Origin: Reddybacter sp041622675
Lineage (GTDB): Bacteria > Pseudomonadota > Gammaproteobacteria > Pseudomonadales > Porticoccaceae
Direction of reading: 5' to 3'
Length of the DNA: 16,088 nucleotides
Assembly: GCA_041622675.1 (NCBI GenBank)
Contig: JBFJYH010000053.1
Location: forward strand, 1 to 16,088
The notes beneath the pieces were generated by a model. That model saw only the letters and a program-made list of their open reading frames with translations. It was not told where the DNA came from and did not search any database. This document shows positions 1 to 7,173 of this stretch, in pieces (position 1 is the first letter of the stretch; every line of letters starts with the position of its first letter). The translations under genes were made by a program, and so were the position numbers.

Positions 1-566
1 AAACCTTCATCAGCCGTAATCATTAACTGACAATCGGCATTGAGAATACGATCTTTCAAGGCATCTGGGGAAAAGCCACCAAATACCACGGTGTGTACAG
101 CACCAATTCGAGCACAGGCAAGCATAGCGTAGGCTGCCTCGGGGATCATCGGCATGTAAATACAGACGCGATCTCCTTTCTTAATACCACGAGCTTTCAG
201 CACATTGGCGAGCTGACAAACCTCGCGATGCAATTCTCGATAAGTGATGTTTTTATCGACGCTGGGGTCATCGCCCTCCCAGATAATGGCCGTTTGATCA
301 CCACGAGTCGCTAGATGGCGATCTATACAATTGACAGTGACATTCAGTTTTCCGCCACTAAACCAGGCCGCTTGTGCCTCGCGCAAATCGTATTTGCAGA
401 CTTGGTCCCAGCTTTTATCCCAGTTCAGAAATTCGGCGGCCTGCTCTGCCCAGAAGGCATCCGGATCATTGATGGAGTGCTGATACATCTCCTGGTAAGA
501 TTCTTTATTAATATAGGCGCTATCGCGCCAGGCATCCGGCACCGGATGAACGGGAAATTCAGACAT
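1..566 (-). CDS. acs: Acetyl-CoA synthetase, N-terminal part (3' end outside window)
   Basis: AMP-forming acetate-CoA ligase, a cytoplasmic enzyme that converts acetate, ATP and CoA to acetyl-CoA, AMP and pyrophosphate. Only the first 188 residues are in the window; the family is about 650 residues long. The visible part lines up with E. coli Acs along its length: the N-terminal segment with NDPDAFW, then CIDRHL, AIIWEGDD, ITYRELHREV, YMPMIPEAAYAMLACARIGA and VVFGGFSPDAL. The ATG at 566-564 is preceded by a purine-rich AGGGGG, which supports this start. The gene follows panD after about 150 bases containing a short palindrome, so it may have its own promoter. Propionyl-CoA synthetase is the main alternative, but the near-identical signature blocks favour Acs. 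The identity is confident; the catalytic lysine lies in the missing C-terminal part and cannot be checked. Confidence 0.93.
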   Translation of the reverse strand, partial: MSEFPVHPVPDAWRDSAYINKESYQEMYQHSINDPDAFWAEQAAEFLNWDKSWDQVCKYDLREAQAAWFSGGKLNVTVNCIDRHLATRGDQTAIIWEGDDPSVDKNITYRELHREVCQLANVLKARGIKKGDRVCIYMPMIPEAAYAMLACARIGAVHTVVFGGFSPDALKDRILNADCQLMITADEG

Positions 567-608
567 ACTACCCCCTGTAAACGTCAGTTATGACAGCTAA
601 GAAAAGAC

Positions 609-629
609 CTCCATTTTGTCACAATGGGG
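609..629. promoter_or_regulatory. Inverted repeat upstream of acs
   Basis: CCATT, seven bases, AATGG (611-627), extendable by a T-G and a C-G pair in RNA. It lies about 45 bases upstream of the acs start in the panD-acs spacer. It could be a protein-binding palindrome or a leader hairpin. On the minus strand the motif TGACAAA occurs twice nearby (the second copy inside the palindrome). No well-formed sigma-70 promoter was found around it, so its role is unassigned. Confidence 0.3.
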
Positions 630-693
630 TGCTTTGTCATAGCGAGAGGGCGAGCAAAAAGGGGAATATAGCCTTTAGATTAATAGCGCACGA

Positions 694-713
694 AGCCCTG
701 CAATAGCAGGGCT
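694..713 (-). terminator. Stem-loop just downstream of panD, possible weak terminator
   Basis: A perfect 7-bp stem AGCCCTG / CAGGGCT with a 6-base loop starts five bases after the panD stop codon. No U-run follows on the minus strand, so it is not a classical intrinsic terminator. It may stabilise the 3' end or act as a weak or Rho-assisted stop before acs. Confidence 0.35.
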
Positions 714-718
714 ATCGA

Positions 719-1102
719 TCAGGATACCGCTTGTACGGGTATAGTGTTGGTGGTGCGTTCAACACTGTTGTCTTTATGTAAATAGACCAACTTAGGCTTG
801 TGTTCAGCCATTTCTGCTTCGTTAAACTGGCCGTAAGTGGCAATAATGATTCTATCGCCAACCTGTACTCGCCTTGCTGCTGCACCGTTCATGGAGATGG
901 TACCACTGCCCGCCTCTGCCTGAATGATGTAGGTGGTAAAGCGCTCACCATTATCGACATTGTAAATATCAATCTGTTCAAATTCGCGCATGCCCGCCAA
1001 TTTAAGCAGGTCACTATCAATGGCACAGGAGCCGTCATACCACAGCTCAGCTTGAGTAACAGAGCCCATATGTAACTTGGCTTTCAACATGTTGCTCAAC
1101 AT
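719..1102 (-). CDS. panD: Aspartate 1-decarboxylase
   Basis: Pyruvoyl-dependent decarboxylase that makes beta-alanine from L-aspartate for pantothenate and CoA synthesis; a cytoplasmic tetramer. The 127-residue product has the normal family length. The start MLSNMLKAKLH aligns residue for residue with E. coli PanD and puts the self-cleavage site YDGS at Gly24-Ser25; Ser25 becomes the pyruvoyl group. Lys9 and the later TYIIQAEAGSGTISMNGAAA block, which lines the active site, are also present. The gene begins 10 bases after the panC stop, so panC and panD are almost certainly cotranscribed and supply the two substrates' worth of steps around pantothenate synthetase. Gammaproteobacterial PanD often needs a maturation factor (PanM/PanZ); none is in this window. 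A stem-loop follows the stop codon. Confidence 0.97.
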   Translation of the reverse strand: MLSNMLKAKLHMGSVTQAELWYDGSCAIDSDLLKLAGMREFEQIDIYNVDNGERFTTYIIQAEAGSGTISMNGAAARRVQVGDRIIIATYGQFNEAEMAEHKPKLVYLHKDNSVERTTNTIPVQAVS

Positions 1103-1112
1103 AAATAAACCT

Positions 1113-2003
1113 CTACTTCTTCGCTTCTACTTGATCTGTCAAGGCATTAATCTCGCCGAGCGTCAAGCTGATATTATCAATAAGACGCGCGCCCTTAGTA
1201 AACATCGCACCCAGTATGGTCAACTGGTTATCATCGTGCGCTGCCGGCTCCAGTGTTTTCGAGTTGCGAATACTAACATAATCTGTACGAAAACCACTGT
1301 TTTCAAGTGTTTTGTCTGCCTGAATTTCAAGCGCCGTAAAATCCCGTTCGCCACTCTCTATTTGATCGCGACACCAGCACAGAACTTCATAAAGCACTTT
1401 CACCCGAGGGCGCTCATCTTCCCCCAGATAACCATTGCGCGAGCTAAGTGCCAGGCCGTCAAAATCACGTGCAATAGGCGCACCGATAATATCCACGGGA
1501 ATGCACAAATCTTCTACCATGCGCCGAATTACCGCCAATTGTTGATAATCCTTAATACCAAAAATCGCTGTATCGGGCTGCACGATATGTAATAACTTGG
1601 AGACCACGGTAGTGACCCCTTCAAAATGACCAGGACGGCTTGCGCCACAGAGAATATCAGTCATGGTAGGTACAACGACGCGTGTCTGGTCGGCCATGCC
1701 ATTGGGGTAAATTTCATTTTCATCGGGGTGAAAAAGAAAATCACAGCCCTCAATTTCCAGCTTTTTTGCATCATCTTGAAAAGTACGCGGGTATTTTTCC
1801 CAATCCTCGTTGAGGCCAAACTGTAGAGGATTAACAAATATGCTAACGACAACAACATCGCATTGAGCTTTAGCCTGGCGCACCAACTGTAAATGCCCTT
1901 CGTGCAAATTACCCATGGTGGGTACAAAGCCAATAGACTCGCCATTTAGGCGCCGTTCTCTTATCTCGGCACGCAAGCCAGAAACAGTGTGGTAGATATT
2001 CAT
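1113..2003 (-). CDS. panC: Pantothenate synthetase (pantoate--beta-alanine ligase)
   Basis: Joins pantoate and beta-alanine with ATP, through a pantoyl-adenylate, to form pantothenate; a cytoplasmic dimer. Visible signatures, numbered from the ATG chosen here: PTMGNLHEGH at 28-37 with the HxGH nucleotide motif, VNPLQF near 57, RPGHFEGVTTVV near 123, FGIKDYQQ near 148 (usually FGEKDYQQ) and the LSSRN signature near 187. The ATG at 2003 gives exactly the E. coli distance to PTMG. A TTG nine bases upstream (2012) is in frame and has AGGG at better spacing, so the true start may be three codons earlier. The gene lies 31-40 bases downstream of dnaB and 10 bases upstream of panD. panB, the usual neighbour, is absent from the window. 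Confidence 0.97.
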   Translation of the reverse strand: MNIYHTVSGLRAEIRERRLNGESIGFVPTMGNLHEGHLQLVRQAKAQCDVVVVSIFVNPLQFGLNEDWEKYPRTFQDDAKKLEIEGCDFLFHPDENEIYPNGMADQTRVVVPTMTDILCGASRPGHFEGVTTVVSKLLHIVQPDTAIFGIKDYQQLAVIRRMVEDLCIPVDIIGAPIARDFDGLALSSRNGYLGEDERPRVKVLYEVLCWCRDQIESGERDFTALEIQADKTLENSGFRTDYVSIRNSKTLEPAAHDDNQLTILGAMFTKGARLIDNISLTLGEINALTDQVEAKK

Positions 2004-2043
2004 TCGACTCAATAATTCCCTATGTAATACGAGGTCATGAACT

Positions 2044-3411
2044 TTAGTCCTCTGTAAAATAATCCCGTGCTAGATTTTCAAAACGCGTGTACTTACCAAC
2101 AAAGGCTAACTTAGAGGTGCCAATGGGGCCGTTGCGCTGCTTACCAATAATGATTTCGGCAATGCCCTTATCCTGACTATCCTCGTTATACACCTCATCG
2201 CGATAAATGAAGATAATGACATCTGCATCCTGCTCGATGGCACCAGAGTCACGTAGGTCTGAGTTGATTGGTCTCTTATTCGGACGTTGTTCAAGATTAC
2301 GACTCAATTGAGAAAGTGCCAAAACCGGACAATTAAACTCGCGGGCAATAATTTTTAAATCTCGTGAAATTTGCGAGATCTCCTGCACTCGACCATCGGC
2401 CTTGGTACTGGAGCTCATTAACTGTAAATAGTCGATCATGATCATCGCCGGACCACCGTGTTCACGACTCAACTGACGAATACGGTTGCGCAATTCCATG
2501 GGGCTAATGCCGGGCGTATCGTCGATAAACAGTGGACGATCTTTCAACCGCGCTGCAGCCCCGGCCAGTCGGGTAAAGTCATCAGGGTCAAGATTACCGT
2601 TACGCATTTTCGTTTGATCGATCTTACCCATTGACGACAAAAGACGAATCACCAACTGATTGGCGGGCATTTCTAGGCTAAAGACCAATACTGGCTTTTC
2701 CTGGTGGAGCATGGCGTGTTCGACCAGGTTCATTGCAAACGAGGTTTTACCCATGGAGGGACGACCCGCAATAATCACCAAATCAGCCAGCTGCCAACCA
2801 GAAGTACTGTCATCTAGCTCATTAAAACCTGTGCTCAGGCCAGTGATGTCGGCATCACTGGTAAAGAGTTGCTCTATGCGATCAACGGCCTGGCGCAGTA
2901 AATCTGTGACATTTTGAAAGCCACCTTCTTTCGGCCTACCTTCAACCACCTCGAGCAGACGGCGTTCTGCCTCAGCCAGTAATTTACCACTGTCCCAACC
3001 CAAAGGGTTATAGCCTTTTTGAGCGATTTCACTCGCAGCCAGAATGAGTTTTCGGACAATGGAGCGCTCGAGAATAATCTGGGCATAGGCGCGGATATTT
3101 TCAGAACTCGGTGTATTGCGAGCAATTTTAACTAGGTAGCTTTCGCCCCCCGCTTCCTCGAGGAGATTTTGGGATTTCAGTGCTTCGGAAAGAGTAATTG
3201 GGTCGAGAGGCTGATCTTTATCCGCCAGGGCTTTCATGGTCTCAAAAATCAGGCGATGATCCTGGCCGTAGAAATCTTCTTCGGTGATTAGCGAGGCCAC
3301 ACTATCGAATGCATCGTTGGCCAACATCAAAGCGCCGAGAACGGCCTGCTCCGCTTCTATGGAGTGAGGCAATTCCGGTATTGGTTTGTTGGCAGTGGCG
3401 ATTTCAGTCAT
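2044..3411 (-). CDS. dnaB: Replicative DNA helicase DnaB
   Basis: Hexameric 5'-3' helicase that unwinds DNA at the replication fork and recruits primase and the polymerase holoenzyme. The 455-residue product is close to the E. coli length (471). The N-terminal domain starts at PHSIEAEQAVLGALM (residues 15-29). The RecA-like motor domain carries Walker A GRPSMGKT (216-223), Walker B MIMIDYLQL (323-331), LSQLSRNLEQRPNKRP (366-381) and the DLRDSGAIEQDAD block with the arginine-finger region. No intein is present. The ATG at 3411 was chosen because the family begins about 15 residues before PHSIEAEQAVLG; a TTG 36 bases upstream is in frame but adds sequence not typical of the family. It follows rplI after a 242-base spacer, the usual order in gammaproteobacteria, and is followed unusually by panC rather than alr. 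Confidence 0.97.
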   Translation of the reverse strand: MTEIATANKPIPELPHSIEAEQAVLGALMLANDAFDSVASLITEEDFYGQDHRLIFETMKALADKDQPLDPITLSEALKSQNLLEEAGGESYLVKIARNTPSSENIRAYAQIILERSIVRKLILAASEIAQKGYNPLGWDSGKLLAEAERRLLEVVEGRPKEGGFQNVTDLLRQAVDRIEQLFTSDADITGLSTGFNELDDSTSGWQLADLVIIAGRPSMGKTSFAMNLVEHAMLHQEKPVLVFSLEMPANQLVIRLLSSMGKIDQTKMRNGNLDPDDFTRLAGAAARLKDRPLFIDDTPGISPMELRNRIRQLSREHGGPAMIMIDYLQLMSSSTKADGRVQEISQISRDLKIIAREFNCPVLALSQLSRNLEQRPNKRPINSDLRDSGAIEQDADVIIFIYRDEVYNEDSQDKGIAEIIIGKQRNGPIGTSKLAFVGKYTRFENLARDYFTED

Positions 3412-3620
3412 GTTTAAGCCACAGACAGTGGCAAAGAGTGCAGCCAACTGGGGATAGAACTGTCACAAAAATGGCAGGAACAACGGCAAGATAACAGGCT
3501 ATTCGATAGATAACTCGGCTTTGCAAGAGTATTCATAACAAAGGAATTTTCACACCTGGCCATTTAACAGTTGGCCACGCATTGTGCCAACAAAAGGTAA
3601 CGCACTACAAGCCGCTAGGT

Positions 3621-3641
3621 AAAACCTGCACGGCCTGTAGG
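3621..3641 (-). terminator. Possible terminator between rplI and dnaB
   Basis: On the minus strand CCTACA, a 5-base loop and TGCAGG form a stem with one A-C mismatch, followed directly by TTTT. It starts 12 bases after the rplI stop. It lies in the 242-base spacer 3412-3653, where no gene was found; the rest of the spacer has no convincing promoter hexamer pair, though dnaB probably has its own promoter there. The stem is short, so this would be a partial terminator at best. Confidence 0.35.
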
Positions 3642-3653
3642 ACTGCCAAAGAC

Positions 3654-4106
3654 TTACTCTTCTTCAGCAACAACAACCTGAATAGATGTTGACAAATCAC
3701 TGTGCAACTGAATAGTAACTTCAAATTCGCCGAGTTCACGAAGAGGCCCCTCGGGCATTTTTACTTCGCTTTTAGCCAATTCAACACCAGCTGAACTTAC
3801 CGCTGCAGCAATATCACGAGCGCCAATAGAGCCAAATAGTTTGCCCTCATCACCAGCAACAGCACTAATAGTAACGCTAGCCAATTGAGCCAATTGTGCA
3901 GCACGGGCTTCTGCGTTGCCCAGCTTATCTGCTGCTGCAGCTTCTAGCTCGGCACGACGCTGTTCAAAATCAGCCAAATTCGCCTCTGTGGCGAAAACAG
4001 CTTTGCCCTGGGGGATAAGGAAATTGCGGCCAAAACCAGCTTTTACGGCAACTTTATCGCCAATAGCGCCCAATTTGCCTACTTTTTCTAATAGTATTAC
4101 GTCCAT
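3654..4106 (-). CDS. rplI: 50S ribosomal protein L9
   Basis: Large-subunit protein at the base of the L1 stalk; it binds 23S rRNA and spans two globular domains joined by a long helix. The product is 150 residues, as in E. coli (149). The N-domain begins MDVILLEKVGKLG, followed by KAGFGRNFLIPQGKA. The linker helix runs from about residue 41 to 75 and is rich in Ala and charged residues. The C-domain contains AGDEGKLFGSIGARDIA and KSEVKMPEGPLRELGE. Two ATGs lie in tandem (4109 and 4106); the AGAGG ribosome binding site is six bases from the second and only three from the first, and the family starts at the second, so 4106 is used. It follows the DUF2232 gene by 24 bases, in the conserved S6-S18-membrane protein-L9 operon. 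Confidence 0.97.
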   Translation of the reverse strand: MDVILLEKVGKLGAIGDKVAVKAGFGRNFLIPQGKAVFATEANLADFEQRRAELEAAAADKLGNAEARAAQLAQLASVTISAVAGDEGKLFGSIGARDIAAAVSSAGVELAKSEVKMPEGPLRELGEFEVTIQLHSDLSTSIQVVVAEEE

Positions 4107-4130
4107 CATTCACCTCTTAAATCATGCTGT

Positions 4131-4988
4131 TCAGGACGACCGGCGTGCTGCCAATCGCGAACGAAAATCCATCACGCTGTCGAGAAATCCCAACCCGATC
4201 AGCACCGAACTCAAAGGGCCCAGTAATAGTACCAGTCCCATATAAAATACCACCAACCAACGAGTACCCAGCTTTGCAAAAGCAATACTATGATGTACAA
4301 GTGCCACACCACTCAGCAGCAGGGGCAAGCCTAATAAATTACCCCAGGTTACATACTCCTCTCCCAGCAAGTAACAACCCATTAATGCCACAAACAGCAG
4401 CGATGCGCTGACCTTGTCAAAACGCAGGGCGTGAAACTCTACGCCAAAACCACCGGGGTTATACAGCAGAGACTGCCACCAGCGTGCCAGTAAAAGCGCT
4501 GCGACAGCGGTCAGAGCAACGACCCAAGCCAACAAACCTGCGATAAACAAATCACTCGGTTCAAGGATCAAAGCATTGTTTTGCTGTTGTAGCTGGCCGA
4601 ACATCTCAGTCAAGGTTTCGCGCATAGCACTCACCTCAGCCACCAGTGATATCTTCATCACCAGACCGCTTAGCACACTCACACCAAGTATTACTGTCAA
4701 GCTACTTGCCCAGCTGCGAGTCTGTTTTAAAGCACTCGCGCCAATCAACACGACCAGCACTGAGAAAATTGAGGCCCAGACCATGGCGCCATTAATATCG
4801 CCGGTGCTCACCAATAACACCAAAGGCAATATAGCCCAAAGCAATACCAAGCAACCCTCAGTGAGACCTTGCCTCAACACCACTAAACCAACGGCTGCGG
4901 GACTCACCAAGGGCAAAAAATTACCTAATAGTGCAACCAGTGCCGCCTTAAGACGACCAGCCATAATGAACTCAGCTAGAGCGCGCAT
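4131..4988 (-). CDS. DUF2232 (YybS-like) predicted membrane protein
   Basis: A 285-residue, strongly hydrophobic inner-membrane protein of unknown function. About eight membrane segments can be read, near residues 14-38, 44-62, 68-86, 94-114, 147-169, 192-209, 214-236 and 244-268, with a basic C-terminal tail. A Gln/Glu-rich loop (roughly 118-145) separates segments four and five. The ending GLGFLDSVMDFRSRL resembles the conserved end of DUF2232/YybS proteins. Position adds support: a membrane protein of this type sits between rpsR and rplI in Pseudomonas and relatives. Its place inside a ribosomal protein operon suggests growth-linked expression, but no mechanism is known. The ATG at 4988 lacks a strong ribosome binding site; a second in-frame Met at residue 9 is possible. 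Confidence 0.85.
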   Translation of the reverse strand: MRALAEFIMAGRLKAALVALLGNFLPLVSPAAVGLVVLRQGLTEGCLVLLWAILPLVLLVSTGDINGAMVWASIFSVLVVLIGASALKQTRSWASSLTVILGVSVLSGLVMKISLVAEVSAMRETLTEMFGQLQQQNNALILEPSDLFIAGLLAWVVALTAVAALLLARWWQSLLYNPGGFGVEFHALRFDKVSASLLFVALMGCYLLGEEYVTWGNLLGLPLLLSGVALVHHSIAFAKLGTRWLVVFYMGLVLLLGPLSSVLIGLGFLDSVMDFRSRLAARRSS

Positions 4989-5016
4989 CGATGAAGCCAG
5001 CGTCTATTTCGTTAGT

Positions 5017-5244
5017 TTATTTGTGGCCGTCAGTGTAGGGCAGCAGGGCAAGAAAGCGGGCTCTCTTAATTGCTGTCGCCAACTGGCGCTGGTATTTGGC
5101 TTTGGTACCGGTAATCCTGCTCGGTACAATCTTTCCGGTTTCGGAAACATTCGCCTTTAGTGTATCGAGATCTTTATAGTCGATCTCGGTAACACCCTCA
5201 GCAGTAAAACGGCAAAATTTGCGACGACGATTAAAACGTGCCAT
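5017..5244 (-). CDS. rpsR: 30S ribosomal protein S18
   Basis: Small-subunit protein that forms a heterodimer with S6 on the platform of the 30S subunit, binding 16S rRNA around helices 22-23. The 75 residues match the family length exactly. Signatures are the basic start MARFNRRRKFCRF, IDYKDLDTLK, the block GKIVPSRITGTKAKYQRQL (37-55), and the tail AIKRARFLALLPYTDGH. The start codon is three bases after the rpsF stop, and its ribosome binding site (GGAGG) lies inside the end of rpsF, which fits translational coupling of the two partner proteins. The DUF2232 gene follows after 28 bases. Confidence 0.98.
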   Translation of the reverse strand: MARFNRRRKFCRFTAEGVTEIDYKDLDTLKANVSETGKIVPSRITGTKAKYQRQLATAIKRARFLALLPYTDGHK

Positions 5245-5247
5245 GAC

Positions 5248-5715
5248 TTATTCCTCCGCTTCGGCAGTTGGGGTTTCGGGGGCAGTTTCCGACGCTTGAG
5301 CAGCGGCTTCAGCTTCGGCTTTTTTCTTTGCTTCTTCTCGAGAAGCACGTTCGGCTTCACGGCGGGCACGACCTTCTTTCTCCGCTTTCTCGGAAGCTTC
5401 GGCTTTCATGATATCGGTCTCTTCGGTGATCGCACTGTCGCGACTAATCACCAAGTTACGCAGAATTGCATCGTTGTAACGGAAAGTCGCTGTGAGCTCA
5501 TCGAGCTCTTTTTGGCCGCATTCAACATTCATTAGAACGTAGTGAGCCTTGTGGATTTTCTGGATGGGATAAGCGAGATGACGACGCCCCCAGTCTTCCA
5601 GACGGTGGATCGCTCCGCCGTTAGCAGTCACGATAGACGTGTAGCGTTCCACCATGCTGGGAACCTGCTCGCTTTGATCCGGGTGTACTATAAAAATTAT
5701 TTCGTAATGGCGCAT
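5248..5715 (-). CDS. rpsF: 30S ribosomal protein S6, with long charged C-terminal tail
   Basis: Partner of S18 on the 30S platform. The first ~100 residues are a standard S6 fold: MRHYEIIFIVHPDQSEQVP, the RLEDWGRRHLAYPIQK block (38-53), HYVLMNVEC and the RYNDAILRNLVIS block. The tail from about residue 104 to 155 is an Ala/Glu/Lys/Arg-rich helix-like extension ending AEAEE. It makes the protein 155 residues against about 131-140 in E. coli and Pseudomonas. In E. coli the S6 end is glutamylated by RimK; whether that applies here is unknown. A full TAAGGAGG (5720-5727) sits four bases before the ATG, predicting very efficient translation. It heads the operon with rpsR, the DUF2232 gene and rplI. 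Confidence 0.97.
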   Translation of the reverse strand: MRHYEIIFIVHPDQSEQVPSMVERYTSIVTANGGAIHRLEDWGRRHLAYPIQKIHKAHYVLMNVECGQKELDELTATFRYNDAILRNLVISRDSAITEETDIMKAEASEKAEKEGRARREAERASREEAKKKAEAEAAAQASETAPETPTAEAEE

Positions 5716-5830
5716 TATGCCTCCTTACGGGTTAAAGCCACCCACTGTTGGTAGTGTGGCAAGGAGAGTCCCGGCAACAAGCCGGGGTCGGGGGCGCGAA
5801 GTCTAGGGCAAGTTGGCTTAAATAGCAATC
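5716..5830 (-). promoter_or_regulatory. Structured rpsF leader, candidate S6:S18 autoregulatory site
   Basis: The transcript ahead of rpsF can form three local stems. The first is a perfect CCCGGC-TTGTT-GCCGGG hairpin (5770-5786). The second pairs GCCAC with GTGGC, or CCAC with GTGG, around 5737-5761. The third is a short GGGT/ACCC stem next to the ribosome binding site. rpsF leaders in many bacteria are known to carry an S6:S18-binding element with a CCG motif, used for feedback control. A CCG is present in the first hairpin, but the full consensus fold was not confirmed, so this role is inferred. Confidence 0.4.
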
Positions 5831-5836
5831 ATTGTA
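5831..5836 (-). promoter_or_regulatory. Candidate -10 box of the rpsF promoter
   Basis: TACAAT on the minus strand is a 5/6 match to the sigma-70 -10 hexamer, about 115 bases upstream of the rpsF start and downstream of the strong terminator at 5894-5923. The position 17 bases upstream of it (TTCGAT) matches the -35 consensus poorly, so the call rests on the -10 box and on location. Confidence 0.35.
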
Positions 5837-5893
5837 CCCGTCCTGCCCAAAGAATCGAATAACTGCCGCCATCAAGCGACACACACCCATTAT

Positions 5894-5923
5894 AAAAAGG
5901 GCTGCACTAAGCAACCCTTTTTT
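5894..5923 (-). terminator. Rho-independent terminator of the catabolic operon
   Basis: On the minus strand AAAAAGGGTTGC, a 5-base loop TTAGT, and GCAGCCCTTTTT form a 12-bp stem that is complete with one U-G pair and ends in a U-run. It starts 30 bases after the stop of the last acyl-CoA dehydrogenase gene and ahead of the rpsF promoter, so it cleanly separates the two transcription units. The reverse direction would also give a stem (one C-A mismatch) and U-run, but no plus-strand gene needs it. Confidence 0.85.
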
Positions 5924-5953
5924 AAACCTAACCGTACACTTTTAATATATCAA

Positions 5954-7117
5954 CTAGTAAGAACGAGGCAGGCCTAGCACGTTAGTCGAAATAAAGTTGA
6001 GGATCATATTCTGACTCACTGGTGCCAAGCGCGGCAACATCGCCTCACGCATCAAGCGCTCAACATGATATTCCTTGGCATAGCCCATACCACCATGAGT
6101 CATCACTGCCTGTTGGCAGGCCTTGAAACCCGCTTCTGCTGCAAAGTACTTCGAACCATTGGCCTGGGCACCACATTCAAGACCACTATCATAGCGTGAC
6201 GCGGCAGACATAATCAGCATATAGGCGGCTTCGAGCTCTACCCAGTTTTCCGCTAACGGATGCTGAACCGACTGATTCATGCCGATGGGTCGACCAAAGA
6301 CTTCTCGATCTTTAGCATATTGGGTAGCGCGCTCGAGGGCACTACGACCCATACCAACGGACTCAGAGGCCAGCAACATGCGCTCAGGGTTCAAGCTGTG
6401 GAGGATGTAGCGAAAGCCCTTACCCTCTTCACCAATCAAGTCAGCTTTAGGCACAACAAGATTATCGTAAAAGGTCATATTGGAGTTGACGCACTTGCGA
6501 CCCATTTTTTCGATTTCTTTAATTTCGACGTGCGCTGGATCCATATCAGCGTAGAACAAAGAAATACCTTCGTGCGGTTTTTCACACTCCTCCCGCGGTG
6601 TGGTGCGCGCCAGCATCATAATTTTGTCGGCCTGCTGAGCGGTAGTGGTCCAGATTTTCTGGCCATTGATAATGTAGTTATCACCCTCACGCCTGGCGAA
6701 AGTCTCAATGCGTGTGGTATCGAGACCCGCATTGGCCTCGGTGACACCAAAGCACGTTTTCTGCTTACCCTGAATCAAGGGCGGCAGCCAGCGCTGTTTT
6801 TGCTCTTCGGTACCAAACTTAACAATCGGGTGGGGGCCAAAAATATTGATGTGCACAGCTGAGGCCGCCGACATACCACCGCCCTCGGCAATGGTCATCA
6901 TCATCAGCGCTGCCTCGGTAACACCCAGGTTGGAGCCCCCGTACTCTTCAGGCATAGTAATACCCAGCCAGCCACCCGCGGCCACTGCCTGATAGAAGTC
7001 TTCGGGGTATTCGCCGTTTTTATCGTGCTCAAGCCAATAGTCGTCATCAAAATCTTTCATCAAGCCTTTAATGCTATCGACGATGGCCTGCTGTTCACTA
7101 CTCAGTGAGAAATCCAT
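5954..7117 (-). CDS. Acyl-CoA dehydrogenase (catalytic type)
   Basis: FAD-dependent alpha,beta-desaturation of an acyl-CoA, passing electrons to electron-transfer flavoprotein; cytoplasmic. The 387 residues have the full three-domain layout. The N-terminal helical domain carries GWLGITMPEEYGG (49-61). The middle domain has CFGVTEANAGLDTT (122-135), INGQKIWTT (150-158) and FYDNLVVPKADLIGEEGKGF. The C-terminal helical domain has REVFGRPIGMNQSVQH and THGGMGYAKEYHVERLMREA. The catalytic Glu of medium/short-chain enzymes (YEGTSE position) is replaced by LAPVSQ. A Glu occurs in LNPERMLLA (Glu245), the place used by isovaleryl-CoA and long-chain dehydrogenases, so activity is likely. It is the last of three linked dehydrogenase genes, 56 bases after its neighbour, with an AGAGG ribosome binding site, and is followed by a strong terminator. 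The substrate is unknown. Confidence 0.93.
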   Translation of the reverse strand: MDFSLSSEQQAIVDSIKGLMKDFDDDYWLEHDKNGEYPEDFYQAVAAGGWLGITMPEEYGGSNLGVTEAALMMMTIAEGGGMSAASAVHINIFGPHPIVKFGTEEQKQRWLPPLIQGKQKTCFGVTEANAGLDTTRIETFARREGDNYIINGQKIWTTTAQQADKIMMLARTTPREECEKPHEGISLFYADMDPAHVEIKEIEKMGRKCVNSNMTFYDNLVVPKADLIGEEGKGFRYILHSLNPERMLLASESVGMGRSALERATQYAKDREVFGRPIGMNQSVQHPLAENWVELEAAYMLIMSAASRYDSGLECGAQANGSKYFAAEAGFKACQQAVMTHGGMGYAKEYHVERLMREAMLPRLAPVSQNMILNFISTNVLGLPRSY

Positions 7118-7173
7118 TACCTAACCTCTTTTTCGTCTTTAAATTCAAAAATGTTTTGTGATGCGTGTAATCG

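Noticed and set aside
1077..1592. Open plus-strand frame of 171 codons opposite panC
   Set aside because: It is antisense to a complete, motif-rich panC and resembles no known protein.
3412..3447. TTG start that would lengthen DnaB by 12 residues
   Set aside because: The added residues do not match the family N-terminus and there is no ribosome binding site at good spacing; the ATG at 3411 is preferred.
4576..5160. Open plus-strand frame of 194 codons
   Set aside because: It is antisense to the DUF2232 gene and part of rpsR, both well supported; its composition is that of an antisense frame.
6260..6862. Open plus-strand frame of 200 codons
   Set aside because: It lies fully inside the acyl-CoA dehydrogenase gene on the opposite strand, has no recognisable family motif and no ribosome binding site that stands out; it is a shadow of the real gene.
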